From: Ottelia alismoides
Taxonomy: Eukaryota > Streptophyta > Magnoliopsida > Alismatales > Hydrocharitaceae
Assembly: GCA_037367405.1 (NCBI GenBank)
Contig: JAZKJV010011399.1
Coordinates: forward strand, 124,001 to 188,000
Length of the DNA: 64,000 nt
Direction: 5' to 3'
The notes under the pieces are model-generated. The model did no database searches, was not told the origin of the DNA, and worked only from the letters and a program-made list of their open reading frames with translations. The position numbers and the translations under genes were made by a program. This document shows, piece by piece, positions 22,861-33,999 of this stretch. Numbering within the stretch: the first letter of the stretch is position 1; every line of letters starts with the position of its first letter.

Positions 22861-24468
22861 CGCTGCCAAATCTGCATGGGAGAACTGAAACTCTCTGTCA
22901 CTCTCAAAAACTGGAGAAGGCTGCCCTGATGGACTATCTCTGCTCTGCTTGGCATCTACCTCCTCCCTATCTGCAGGCTCAGGTGAAATCAGATCTGGTA
23001 TGTAATCCTCACAATCTGCCCAATCAGAATCTGACTCCGAGGGATCTATGTCATCCAAGGTGGCATCAGCACCGCCATCATTGCAAGAATCTATCTCACG
23101 GTTAAGAACCGGCTATGCTGCCTCTAAAGTATCCTGAACCAGGAATGTGCTCTCCAAGCTCTCCTCTGTTGTCGTCTCTGCATCAGTGGAATCTGAAAGT
23201 GAGAGGATGGCTTGTGCTGCTGGGTCCGCCCAAACTGCCTCATCATCTGTGATCACGAAGTCACAGTCCTGGTGGATGTCTAGTCCGGCATCTGTCATCT
23301 GCTCTGTGTCTGAAGTGGTCTCTGAGCATGATCTGTCTCTGGCTCGGTTGTCCTCGATCGTCTCTATTTGTACGCTTTCGCCCTCGACGCGAAAGTATAC
23401 CTTCCTGCTATCATGGTCAATCACTGCCTTGGATGTGGTCAAGAACGGGCGACCGAGAATGATGGGGGTATCGGTCACTGAATCAGGGATCTCCATGTCC
23501 AACACTATAAAGTCCACGGGGAATTGCAGGCCCTGAATCGTGACGACAGCGTCTTGCAACAACCCCTTTGGCCTCTTGACAGATCGATCAGCAAACTAAA
23601 GGACTGTCATGCTCTGTCTAAGAGTTCCCAACTCGATGCGGTCGAGAAGGGCTGCCGGAAGGAATTTGATTGACGATCCGCTGTCTAATAGAGTGCAGTC
23701 GAACCTCTGCTCACTGATATGGCATCTGACATATGGGGCTCCTGAATCTGGCCTCTTGGCCGGCAGATGGTTGTAGATCGCGAAACAAGTGGCTCTCGTC
23801 AGCACATGAATCTCTGAATGGTGGTTCCTCCTCTTCCTCCTGACTGTGGTCCTGTCTCTAAGAGAACGCTGGAGAAGAGGGATGTGCTGCAAAGCCTCCT
23901 GAAGAGTCAGTTGTATGTGAAACCGATCTATCATCTGTTGGTTGAACTCTTCCTGCTCTCTCTTTTTGGGATTTTCATTTTTCTTCCCCTTCCCCATCTG
24001 AAGGGCTCTAGGGAAGAGGATCACAGGGTCCTTCTCAGATGAAGGACTAGGAAAGGGTCTAGACGGTTCGACGACCGGATCCACACATACATCATGCACC
24101 ACAGTGGGACCAGAAGAAAATAAACCCTTTCCTTTATTCACAGAAGTGTTCCGAGATACATCAGTAATGGGAAAAACAACAGGAATCTCAGAAGACTTGG
24201 TGGCATCAGCACCACCATCGGCTGGGAGACGGGCGGCCTCAGTACCGCACTCTGGCTCAGCAACATGGGTGGCCTCAGTACCACCTCCTCCAACTGGTGA
24301 AACGGCGGCCTCAGTACCGCCGGTGGGATCAGCATCTGTGGTGGCATCAGTACCACCGTCATCATCTCTAGCGGCCTCAGTACCGCTCTCCTCCTCGCCT
24401 GGCGCTCTGGATGTATCCTCAAGGCATCGCTCAGACGAGGTGCCGCCTGCTGGCATCCTACCGCTCAT
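22861..24468 (-). pseudogene. Athila-like pol, N-terminal repeat region and protease
   Basis: ATG at 24468 opens the pol frame. Residues about 20-90 are a low-complexity stretch of GG-T/A-E/D-A units, followed by a basic segment. The retropepsin active site LDSGSSIKF lies near 23665-23691, and IILGRPFL near 23446-23469. Stops occur at 23596-23598 and 23113-23115, where the + strand copy has Gln in both cases. The acidic Asp/Glu/Ser/Thr-rich region follows. The ATG overlaps the gag stop as ATGA (24465-24468), suggesting that pol is a separate frame read after gag by re-initiation or frameshifting; which one cannot be told. Confidence 0.85.
24190..24420 (-). repeat. Degenerate coding tandem repeat (GGTEA units)
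   Basis: At least six units of about 30-39 bp each carry a version of GGCGGCCTCAGTACCGC (on +), starting near 24198, 24231, 24266, 24303, 24339 and 24370. They translate to GG-T/A-E/D-A followed by variable acidic spacers. They lie in the N-terminal part of the pol frame. Confidence 0.75.
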
Positions 24469-26685
24469 AAGTGTGACAAAATCAGTATCAAAAGATATGC
24501 AGACATATCACCAAAAGTATCACTCGGAGTTGCATACTCGGTACAAGCTACCTGCTCAGATTTCCTCTTCAGGTTGTTGGGATTCGGCTCAATCTGGGCA
24601 GGGATGGCGGCCTTCCCTCTCACGATGTCCCGCATCTCCTGGCGGAACTCATCCATCTCCCGTCGAAAAGTAGCCTGTTGATCGGTGAGAAGGCGGGCTA
24701 TATCATCCAAGGCGGGGCTCTCATGAGAGCCCGATGGGTAGCCTCTCTGGTAGTGAGGCTGCTGGTGCTGTGGCTGAGAGGGGTAAGAATGTGGCTGATG
24801 TTGCGGCTGGTGAGGCTGATCACGCCTCCAAGGCTGTCCCTGCTGATAGGGACGAGGACCATACTGTGACTGTTGTTGTTGTGGCTGTGGGTACACTGAG
24901 GGCTGCTGCTGCTGGTGATCTCTCTGATGGTCGTACTGGCCACCCTGTCCTGACGGCTGCTGATGGGGTTGGGTACCTCCGGTCCCCCAATGGAATCCGA
25001 GATGGTCTCGTCGGATACCGGGCTGGGGGCGGTCATACCAAATCCCGTTGACATCCATCAACGGCTCTGCATCGTACTGGGGTGGTGGAAGTACTGCTAG
25101 AGGCTGATCCAGCTGGTATACTACCATCTGCATGTCCGAAGATGGCGGTGACTGGTAGGTGGGCTACGACTGCTGGTACGGCTCCGCCTGTACAAGATGG
25201 ACCTATCTAGGCTGCTGGTGGGAGCTGGAGCGCTGGGACGAGCTGCTGCTGCTACTCGGATCGCCTCGTGCCTGAAGACGAGGCTATGAAGACGTCTGTG
25301 CCTCCTGGAGACACATGAGCTGTGTCTTCAGGTCACTCAGAGTCTGTGCCATCTGCTCCATCTGTGTGATGCCCTGGCACTGCTTCTTCTCGATAATCTC
25401 CATCCGGTCCAGCTTCTCGCTGATGATCCCCATGTCCACGGCTGATGACTCGGCATGTGCTGCTGCTACTGCGGACGAACTGGAAGGACTGGCGTCGACC
25501 CGTGCTATCCTCTGGTACTGCACGGTCTGTAGCTGCTGGGGTCTGCCCTGAGTGTACAATCGGGTCTGGGACATCACCATGTAGTTCTCGGCCATCTCCT
25601 CATAGATGGCCCAGACCTGATCGTGATCCTTGGCGAAGTAAGACCCGCCACAAGAAGCGTTCACCAAGCCCTGAAGCTCTAGTGTCAGCCCGCTGAAAAA
25701 GCTCTGAACAAGGTTCGGCTTGGAAATGTCGTGGTGCGGGCATCTGTCTGTCAGCTCTCTGAACCTCTCCCATGCCTCGTGAAACTGCTCGTTGGGGAGC
25801 ATGGAGAAGTTGTTGATCAGGATTCTAGCGGCATTGGTCCGCCCGGGTAGTACTTATGCAAGTACTCGGTGCGGAGCTGCTCCCAGGTGTAGACGAACTT
25901 CCCCAAATGCTTCAGCCAGGTGGCTGCTCTATCTGCTAAGGAGAAGGGGAAGGCAACCATCCTGATGGTATCCTGGTCCACCTGACGGTCGTGGACAGTG
26001 CTGCAGATCATCAGAAACTCCTGGAGGTGGAGATGGGGCTCCTCTGTGGCAAGCCCATGGAAACGGGGGAGGAGCTGCAAAGTGTTCGGGGGGAACTTGA
26101 AGTCCCTCACGATAGCTGGTAGCACAACCCAGTGATGCATCAGGGTCGATCCGGGGTTGTGCAACTCCCACATCGGTCTCGGCTGCTCTGCTCCTACCGC
26201 GGCTGCGACGGCTGCGGCGGCTGCTGCGGCTGTTGCTGCCTCGTCTGGGATCCTCGGCCCGTCTCTACGCTGCTCTCGCTCTGCTCTCATCTGCTTCATC
26301 TCGCGCCTCATATCTAACATGAATGCTCCCTGATCCCTCAACTGTTGCTGCATTGTCTCGAGGGAGGCAATCAGGGTGGAGTTGATCGCACCCTGGTCCA
26401 AAACGAAATGCTCATGCTGCTGACCTCTGGTGTGATCATCGGAACTGCCGGCCATAGTCTCTGCAAAATCAAACGATCCAAACTCAGGTGTCGATAAATC
26501 TGATAGTCTCTCCTCTGGCACTGGTCTCTCGGAATCAAAAGAAAGGGGGTCAAGGGGAACAGGGTGGAATCATACTCGGGTTCGGAGAGCGGGTCTCGGC
26601 TCTCGCGAACCAACCTAGATGAGCGGGTAGACGCACCCGAAAGCGGTGCAGCCAGAGGCTGCCTAAGAGATCGTCTGCCCATCAT
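24465..26685 (-). pseudogene. Athila-like gag
   Basis: Gag forms the virus-like particle. It begins at a Met near 26685-26682 (GRRSLRQPL follows). A frameshift lies in a C run near 26550. The retrotransposon gag domain spans about 26170-25820 (PRFHGLATEEPHLHLQEFL, then TWEQLRTEYLHKYYPGG). A second frameshift near 25830 joins EQFHEAWERFRELTDRCPHH (25793 on). The C-terminal part (25280-24600) is rich in Gln, His and Pro with a few stops, and has no CCHC zinc knuckle. The last codons run to TGA at 24465-24467, which overlaps the pol ATG. Confidence 0.85.
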
Positions 26686-28144
26686 CTTGATGTGGCGAGT
26701 AAGGCAGATGAGATCTAGAAACAACTACGATCACAAGCAAACCCCCAATTCACCAACGCAACGCGAGCTGAAGACCGTAAAGGCTCGGTCAATTATCTTG
26801 TCAGTTTTTATTTTGGTGATCAGTCCGGATATCAGAGCGATTACGTGACCTGTTGGGATACCTGATATTTCCTCAGCCGACTGTCCCGTACATAAATAGC
26901 TGGTAATCAGCCGAGAAGAATACCGGAGGGCTCTACCTAGTGTTCGGGGTCACTCTCTCGCACAATCAAACTAGACAATGAGGGAGTTGCTCTCCCCAAG
27001 ACAAGTTTTTTTTAAGTGAGGTGTCTTTTAAGGTCGATAGTGTTAGCAGTCCCAAATTTTATTGTTTTTCTTTTTTGATATTTTTCAATAAAAACAAAAA
27101 CGCCTAACGAATTTTTCGGTTCTCCTGATTATTAAGTCAAAAACAGGGGGAGAAGACGAAAAAGCCGATGCGCGATGAAATCAATGATGCATGCAGAGTA
27201 AGAGATGCGTACCTGACTCCAGCAGTCTACATGCAATATGATCCGCGCAGAATTGAAAGACGGAAATAAAACTACCTAAATGGTGCAGGCGGAAAAACCG
27301 AGTCCCTAAATAGCAACTTCTACTCGAAAGAACCATCTAGCTGGTCACCAGCCTTCGATTCAAAAGGTCCGATCTCGGTCTACCCCTCCTCCTCCCGACA
27401 AATCGGGTTCAGGAGCAGTGCTTGGCAGGACAGGCTGCGGCACATAGGCTCGAAGGAAGCAAGTCAGCTATTTTTATTAATCTTTTATTAGTAGGTCCAA
27501 TTAGCAAACTATAGGCACAAGCAGATAGATTAGGTGTTTGGATCCTACTAGCTACGTCACAGTCAACAGAAATTCCTAAGTCTAGGGGATCGATAAAAAC
27601 CGCGTGAAACCGTAAAAGGCAGTGAAAAACCGAAAGCTGCGTAAAAAGCCGAGAAAAACCTAAGGGTCCCCCGAGCACACCGGTGCTCGGCGAAACAGAC
27701 CTGAGAAAGTCTAAGTCCTGCTGAGCTGTCTTTGTATTATTACAACAAATCAAATAGCAGAAATAAAGTCTAATCTACTCCTCTCCCACTCAGCTACTCT
27801 CTCACGCTCTCCTGCGCTCCGTGCAGAAGGGAGCCGCTTCCGAATCCCGCGGCTGCGCCGGCTACTCGAGAGTTGCCGCCTCGGTCCTCGGGCCCTCGCA
27901 AGAAAATAACAGAGTGTTACCAACCAGATAAAATAAACAAATAAAGACAGGAAAAAATAAACAGGGGTATATGTGCAAAAACAGAAATAAAATAAACAAG
28001 CAAAAACAAAAATAAAAGAAAATAAAATAAAATAAAATAAAATAAAAAAAATCGCGAAAAGCCACGGACTCAAGAAGAGCTGCGGAAAGCCGCGAAAAAG
28101 AAAATGAAATAAAAAGGAACTCAAAATAGACTACTAAGCCATGC
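26686..28144 (-). other. 5' leader of the Athila-like element
   Basis: 1.46 kb between the primer site and gag on the minus strand. No conserved ORF is recognised. It includes an A-rich run on + (about 28005-28055) and a T-rich run near 27005. Packaging and dimerisation signals would be expected here but cannot be identified by eye. Confidence 0.6.
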
Positions 28145-28162
28145 TTCCCGACAACGGCGCCA
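28145..28162 (-). other. tRNA-Asp primer binding site
   Basis: On the minus strand TGGCGCCGTTGTCGGGAA lies 3 nt after the 5' LTR end. It is complementary to the 3' end of plant tRNA-Asp, with two apparent mismatches from TGGCGCCGTTGCCGGGGA recalled from memory. tRNA-Asp priming is usual for Athila-type elements. Confidence 0.85.
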
Positions 28163-28165
28163 TTC

Positions 28166-31100
28166 TGATGGCCGAAAAATCCCAAGCAACTAAGGTGAAG
28201 AAATATAACTACGATCGTTGCGACCTCAGTCGCTCGAAGACAATTCGGTCAATCAAGAAAATAAAGGATCAGACCACCAAAACAGAATAAAAATCAAAGG
28301 AACTCAATAGTGGCCCTGGCTATTAGATTAACCTGGTATAGCGACCAGGGTCGGACTCAGGGAGCACGTGATGGCCTTGCGGCCTACGAAGTAGTCAGAA
28401 ATGAAACAAAATAAATTAAAGTGATTTTTTGGTGGATTTTTAATCTTTTTATATTTTTTGGATTTTTAAACTAATTAAGAAAATAGGAATACAATAAATC
28501 AAGCAACTACAAACAATTATTTAATCACTCAAAAATCACCCAAAAATTCAAACAAAAATATTTTTATGTTTTTTTATATTTTTTTATGTTTTTGGTTAAT
28601 TTTTGGGTTTTTCTTATTTTTATGGAATTTTATAAAAATCAAACAAGGCTGAAAAATAAAGGTACTGTCCAGTCAGACTTGGAGGGCCAAATTAAAATGC
28701 AAAATGGCCCTATCAAGGTCTGAAGGTAATTTTCCTGTAAAATAAAAAATACAAGGGAAAATTAGGCACTGGAATTATTAATTTTTGTTTTTTCTTTTAA
28801 TTATTAGAATTTTTATGGGTTTTTAGGGGTTTTGTAATTTTTATAGGTTTTATAAATCTAAAAAAGACCAAATATTGGTCAGAAAATCAAACAACACAAA
28901 ACAAACAATATATAATTTTTTTGTAATTTTAAAAGTTGATTTAATATTTTTTGTGATTTTTTAAGCTAGAAAGTAAAAAAATGTGTGTTTTTGAATTTTT
29001 AAAAATAGTAAAAAGAATCAAAAATGTCTCCAAAAATTAGAGAAAATTTTACACCATGGCAGGAGCCATGTATCCAATTTTCATCAAATTTAGAGTAGGT
29101 TTGCTATTTTATTAAAAATAAAAACAAAGGCACAATACACAGGGACCTATCTGCAAACAAAATAAAGTTCTGGGCCCTAGAAATAACAAGGCTAGAAACT
29201 GAGGGCCAAAAATGCAAAATGTCCCCAGGCCCACGCACGATACACGTGACTCAGGCCTGGAGGGACCTTTTTGCCATTCCTATTTTAAAACATCCAATCA
29301 ATAACACATGAAAAGCTCAGGATGAAAACTGCAAATGTACCACTAAAACACGTGGCGAAGCACGTGGCCACTATAAACAGGGGTATACAAGCAAATAGCA
29401 GAAACAGAAGGGTCCTCGATGCAATATTCACAAAAATAAAAGAACTACTAAACGTATTTACAGGTCTAGATAATAAATGCAAAAACTACAGGGGCCTAAG
29501 AGCAATTACCCCTTATTATATGTCGAGGGTTGGATGCGCGCCACGTGCTGGATCTGACGGTCGAAGAAGCACGGCGCACAACAAAGGGAACCCTTGGCGC
29601 GATCGAGCGGCTGGGAAGCTCCCACGTGGAAGATCGGGCGGCTGTGATGCGACGTGGGTATGCGAAGGGTCCTAGCTCGGATCGGACGGAGGAGGTTTAG
29701 CCACGTGGATGATCGGACGTCTCCTGTGCGACGTGGCTAAACCTCGCTGAACTGACGGTCGAGATCCACCCTCTGATGATCGAACGGCTGGCGCGGCTCC
29801 TCGAATGGACGTTTGAGATCTGATCTGGAGCTGGAGGGAGATCGAACAGCTCTGGAGGATGCACGAAGAACAAGCGGCCGGCGAACTTCGCCGGCCCGGT
29901 GCACACACGGTGACCCTCCTCGCGGGCTGCTAATGATCGAAGAAGATGCGCATGGGCCTCCCGCGTCTGACGAGACCCTCCGATGGTGCAACGGAGCTCC
30001 GGAGAGCTCAAGCGGCACCGGCGGTGGTGGAGCTGTTGCACCTGACTGTCCGAGCCCTCAGATGGGCTTGGATGGACCTGCAAAGCAAAGCAACAAGCTC
30101 CTGGGTCGAGGGCAAAGTGCCTCGACCCGGTTAGCGGTGGTGGAGGTGAACGGTGCGGCGGGGCGAACGAGCTCCGGCGGAGCGACGGCGATGAAGCTCG
30201 ATACCCAGTTCATGTGCGAACTGGGGTGAATGGATGGGTGCAGAAGATGCGCGGGGGAAAGGCGAAGGTGTTGGGCGATTCCGATGATCGAGATGTAGGC
30301 GAGGATGGTCGGAATTAGAGGTCGATGGCGACGGAGCGATTTGGGCGAAAAGCTAAATTAGAGAAATAGGAAAGGAAAGAAGGCTACCTACTGGTCGAGG
30401 TCGACTGTGGAAGAGCTGGGGAAGCTCCAGGTCCTAGCCTCGAGGGTCGTCGATGCCTGAGGCTCGAGCACCACGTCTGGGCGGCGCGCGGCGGCGTGAA
30501 GCTGCCGGATGAGTGGTCCGTCCACTCCTTCCTCACTACGACACGGCCACTCGCAAGCTGTCACTCTGGCGGTGGCTGTGGAGGTCCTAGGGTGGAATGA
30601 AATGATCCAAAGATGCGTGAAATGCGACCGGAGTTGATGCTTTATATGCGGGGAGATCCGGGAAGAAAGGGTCGGGTCCGGCTTGGTGAAGCACGGACCC
30701 CTAGGAAATGTGTCGGGCGAGGTTCCCGAATATCTGGAGAGTGATCGGAGCTCGAGGTTTGGCGATTTGGTGATCGGGTCGAGCGGGAATAATTTGGCGA
30801 AAACGGGTCGGGCGTGCATGACCTGTGGGAAGTGGTCCAAGGGGGGAGTTGACCGGGGGGTCAACATCCCCCGTGGACCAATCAGAGCGGGCCATGTCAG
30901 AAAGATTTAAAAATTCGATTTAAAATAGAAAATGGCCGAATTATTAAAAACTCAAAACATGAAAAATGTTTATTTTATTTTTTTTCTATTTTTTTGTGAT
31001 TTTAATTATTTTTTTGAAATATAAATTAGGTATATACATTATAGTACTATATATAGGTATATACACAATATGGATTTTTAATTTTTGATTTTTAATTAAT

Positions 31101-31851
31101 TATTTTTGTACATTTTTTATTCCTATTTTATATTTAATTTATTTATAGCATAAAATTAGGAATAAAAAGGTGTTTTTATTTTATTTTTATTATTTATTTA
31201 CAAGGGTTAAATAAATAGGTATATACATTTATATACATGGTATATATACAATGTTCTTTTTGGTTTTTTATTTTTGTTCTTTTTATTTAATTTTTGTTTT
31301 TATAGTTTTTATTTTATTTATTTACACCATGAAATATGGAATATATACAAATTTTCTGAAATTTTGATTTATTTAATTACAAGGTAAAATAAATATAGAA
31401 GTGGGTTTATATGCATGGTGAATATGTACAAGGGAGATTTTTTAGTTTCTTTTTAATTTTTCTATTTTTATTTTAATTTTGTATTTACAAATATTTATAA
31501 ATATGTACAAACCCATTTTTATTTTATTTTCAGAGGAAAATATTATTATTATATGTACAAGTTTATTTACACACATGAGCTCCCTATCTCTCTCTACTTT
31601 GGCTTTTATGCGGTCAGGCCCATGCTGAGCCCTCCCTTGGGATTAGGTTGCTCAATATTTATTCTAAATATCTCCCTCTTTTTCTTTTAATTCTTTATTC
31701 TTTTATTTTTGCACAAAAACATGCTAATTATTAGTTTTTACACTATGCATGCTTTTTGGTAATTATTTGTATTTACAAACATATACATGTATTTGCGAAG
31801 GTTTTTGTAGCTAAAATATAAGAATAAAGAGTGATGAATGAGTATTCATCA
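28166..31851 (-). repeat. 5' LTR of the complete Athila-like element
   Basis: 3686 bp. On the minus strand it begins TGATGAATACTCATTCATCA, a palindromic end with 8-bp arms, and ends TTCGGCCATCA. Its AT-rich flanks surround a GC-rich block (about 29510-30900) with the TATA box at 30641-30646. It is nearly the same as the other LTR except for scattered substitutions, homopolymer changes and the 9-bp start difference. Confidence 0.93.
30641..30646 (-). promoter_or_regulatory. LTR promoter TATA box
   Basis: TATAAA on the minus strand (context GCATATAAAGC) in the 5' LTR. This is the copy expected to drive the element's own RNA. Confidence 0.55.
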
Positions 31852-31856
31852 ATGAC
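31852..31856. repeat. Target site duplication, right (ATGAC)
   Basis: Exact copy of 14097-14101. Confidence 0.92.
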
Positions 31857-32349
31857 CCTTAGTGAGGTCCAGAAAAGCCTCCCCTTTCCATTCCACCTGC
31901 TGAGAGGCTTTAGAACCACCATTCACCTTCATCTTCCCAACCTCATTAAAAAGCCCTGCCCTCTATGGTGAGCCCAACATCAACTACAGGCACTCGATGT
32001 GAAGCTTTACCTTAAGCATGTAGAAATTATCCTCGTATCTTCAGAAGAACATTGAGAATCATTTTGTTGTGAATCGAAGCTGCTACTTAGTTTCATGTTC
32101 TGAATAAGAGTAATAGAGGTCTGTGAAGCTGTCCACTTTGATTGGTCAAAGAGATGCAGGAGCTCCATTCATCCTCGTTGTTGAGCACCAAGAGATCCCA
32201 TGGGCCCTCAAGTTTCTCCTCGAAATCAAGTATGAGCCAAAGGCATCTCTACCGAGCATTTCACCGAAATCAAAGAAGGTTTGGCGTGACCATGAGGAGA
32301 GCAGTTAATGTCACACCAGTTCTCCGTGCAAGCTCCACCGCTAGCCACG
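31857..32349. other. Unrecognised low-copy-looking segment
   Basis: 493 bp between the Athila-like element and the MULE, of balanced base composition unlike its AT-rich neighbours. A 61-codon ORF on + (32123-32308) is the longest, and I recognise no protein on either strand. It continues the sequence left of 14097 and may be a piece of a gene or of an older transposon. Confidence 0.4.
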
Positions 32350-32568
32350 AGTTATTTCCCATTCTGGGTATGGGGCCAGATTTATTTCTCAATCTGGGTA
32401 CGTCCAAAAAAAATTACCCAGAATGGGGATGTATCGGCAAGCGATTTGTCGGTGGCCAACGTGGCGTGGCAAACCATTTGCCGTGCTGACATAGAGCAAA
32501 CGGCAAATTGTTCGTTGTCCGGCAAATGGTTGGCCGTGCACGGCAAACCATTTGCCGCGAGCAGCCAT
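32350..32568 (+). repeat. MULE left terminal inverted repeat
   Basis: It aligns with the reverse complement of 39686-40007: GTTATTTCCCATTCTGGGTA at the end, then CCCAGAATGGGGATGTATCG (right copy: CCCAAAATGGGGACGTATTG), then several GGCAAACCATTTGCC-like palindromes, ending near GCCGCGAGCAGCC. It is shorter than the right copy by about 100 bp. Confidence 0.8.
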
Positions 32569-33575
32569 CTTCTGGTCCAAAATGGGAGTACTTGTAAATA
32601 GAGCTTACATATAAATTGAAAATTACCTTTAAAATGTAATTATAAAAAATTAATACAATATAAATTAGTAGAGAAGTTACTTTATTAATAATTATTAGTT
32701 GCTCATATTATATGTAATATATAGTATTAATTAACTAATGAAATTAAAAATTAATAATAAATTACTATTAACTTGTAACCAATTAGTATTAATAGTAATA
32801 ATACTTATAATTAGGAAAAATTCTAGTATTAATAATTAAAGAAATTGCTACTATTTTTAACTAATTGAAAACTAAAATCAATATAAATTAAAATTTTATA
32901 TATAACATGTAAATTAATATAAAATGAAAATGAAATGAAATGAAATATAGATTAAATGAAATTGAAATGTGCGATAGATAATTACTGATTCATTAAATAA
33001 AGTTAATATGGTCTATTATTAACTAATATTTAATTACTTAAATTTATTAATATATACAGATTTAATAATATATATTGATCTATTGATATATATAAGTCTA
33101 ATGATATTTTATAATTACTATGCTAGACAGATTTTTATTATAAATATCCTCATAATTATTGTGCTTGATATATAGACTTATCTCCTTAATAGTTATAATC
33201 ATTTTTCACTTGGAGAGAACGGACATATGTTGTATATAGATGAAGGTTAAGTTTTTTAATATTGATGTAAGAAAATACAAAGGAATAAAGTACTTCGATC
33301 TATTGCAAAAAGTAAGTTGTGATTTTTAATATCTAAGTGGGGCATACTTCTATTTATAAATTCTCAAAAGCATAGAAGCTGAAATATTTCATTTGATCGA
33401 TAAAGATACATACGATAGTACATGCGTAAGAGATTCTGAAAGTAGACATATATATCAAGAGTTTTCAAAATGACAACATAATGTAGAAACCCAACTCACG
33501 ACCTCAACCTCACTCGCTCTCCACGCAACACGCTTAGACGTGTGTACTTCAATGCAATGGTGTGATGCAGATCAG
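32569..33575. other. AT-rich MULE internal spacer
   Basis: No gene is seen. The spacer is very AT-rich, with TAAT/ATTA runs and a short GAAAT-type repeat near 32930-32970. The part from 33480 to 33575 is more balanced and may be the 3' untranslated end of the last MULE gene. Confidence 0.6.
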
Positions 33576-33926
33576 CTAAGTCCATGTACAAATTTTCTTC
33601 CTCGTCATAATGTTCTGAAAGCGGTGACGTCTCGCTCTCTGATGAGTCTGCCATGCCAGGGGCATGGATTGCGGGGAATAAGGGGTGAACTGTGACTCGG
33701 ACTGGATCGTCTGAGGCTGTGATAGTATCTCCACTGGATCTGCTGGTGTTGTGGTTGGTGTTGTGGTTGGTGTCGTGGTTGGTGTCGTGGTTGGAGGTAG
33801 ATGCGGTGACTGTGGTGCAGGGGATGGTGCACAGCTGGAGGCCCGACTACGTGGTGCATGCACTTCTAAGAAACGGTTATCGGGCAGACACATCGACTTG
33901 CGAGCTGTGATACGTGTTTTTGCCAT
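33576..33926 (-). CDS. MULE-borne ORF with histone H3-like N-terminus and Pro/Thr repeats
   Basis: 116 codons counting from the ATG at 33924-33926; the frame is open further upstream to 34001. The first residues are MAKTRITARKSM, close to the histone H3 tail (MARTKQTARKS): identical except for K/R swaps at positions 3 and 5 and Ile for Gln at position 6. The rest does not look like H3. After a short basic segment come four PTTT units (12-bp DNA repeat, 33734-33793) and a Ser/Gln/Pro-rich end that finishes in a basic stretch. It could be a separate small gene or an exon of the plant-mobile-domain gene. Function is unknown. Confidence 0.5.
   Translation of the reverse strand: MAKTRITARKSMCLPDNRFLEVHAPRSRASSCAPSPAPQSPHLPPTTTPTTTPTTTPTTTPADPVEILSQPQTIQSESQFTPYSPQSMPLAWQTHQRARRHRFQNIMTRKKICTWT
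33734..33793 (-). repeat. 12-bp coding tandem repeat
   Basis: About four to five copies of GGTGTTGTGGTT or GGTGTCGTGGTT on +, read as Pro-Thr-Thr-Thr on the minus strand. The units differ only at one silent position. Confidence 0.75.
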
Positions 33927-33999
33927 GTCCTGTATGGATGTTATAACATTTGAAAAATTAAATAAAATTTCCACATAAATGTCATCAATAATCATGAAC

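Larger units (their letters stand above)
14102..31851 (-). mobile_element. Complete Athila-like Ty3 LTR retrotransposon (17.75 kb)
   Basis: Read on the minus strand the order is 5' LTR (28166-31851), tRNA-Asp primer site (28145-28162), 1.4 kb leader, gag (about 26685-24465), pol (24468-19927), a non-coding tract with PPT-like hairpins, polypurine tract and 3' LTR (14102-17769). Both LTRs end TG...CA and the element is bounded by ATGAC on each side, so its ends are exact. No env-like ORF is seen. The LTRs are very similar by eye, so insertion is fairly recent, yet gag has frameshifts and pol has about ten in-frame stops. It is inserted into sequence now split as 12521-14101 and 31852-32349. 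Confidence 0.95.

Noticed and set aside
23147..23536. 129-codon + strand ORF across the minus-strand protease
   Set aside because: It is an antisense shadow of the Pol frame. The same antisense ORF in the other element (659-988) is explained by shared ancestry.
24104..24673. 189-codon + strand ORF with Ser/Val/Pro repeats
   Set aside because: It is the antisense of the GGTEA coding repeat. The repeat structure belongs to the pol strand.
27750..28185. Phe-rich minus-strand ORFs in the leader of the Athila-like element
   Set aside because: They are translations of an A/T homopolymer-rich leader. They overlap the primer site and LTR start, so they cannot be a conserved protein.
32330..32351. 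9-bp target duplication for the MULE
   Set aside because: Flanks at 32341-32349 and 40008-40016 share only short CCAC/CCACCA text, not a 9-mer, so no duplication is claimed.
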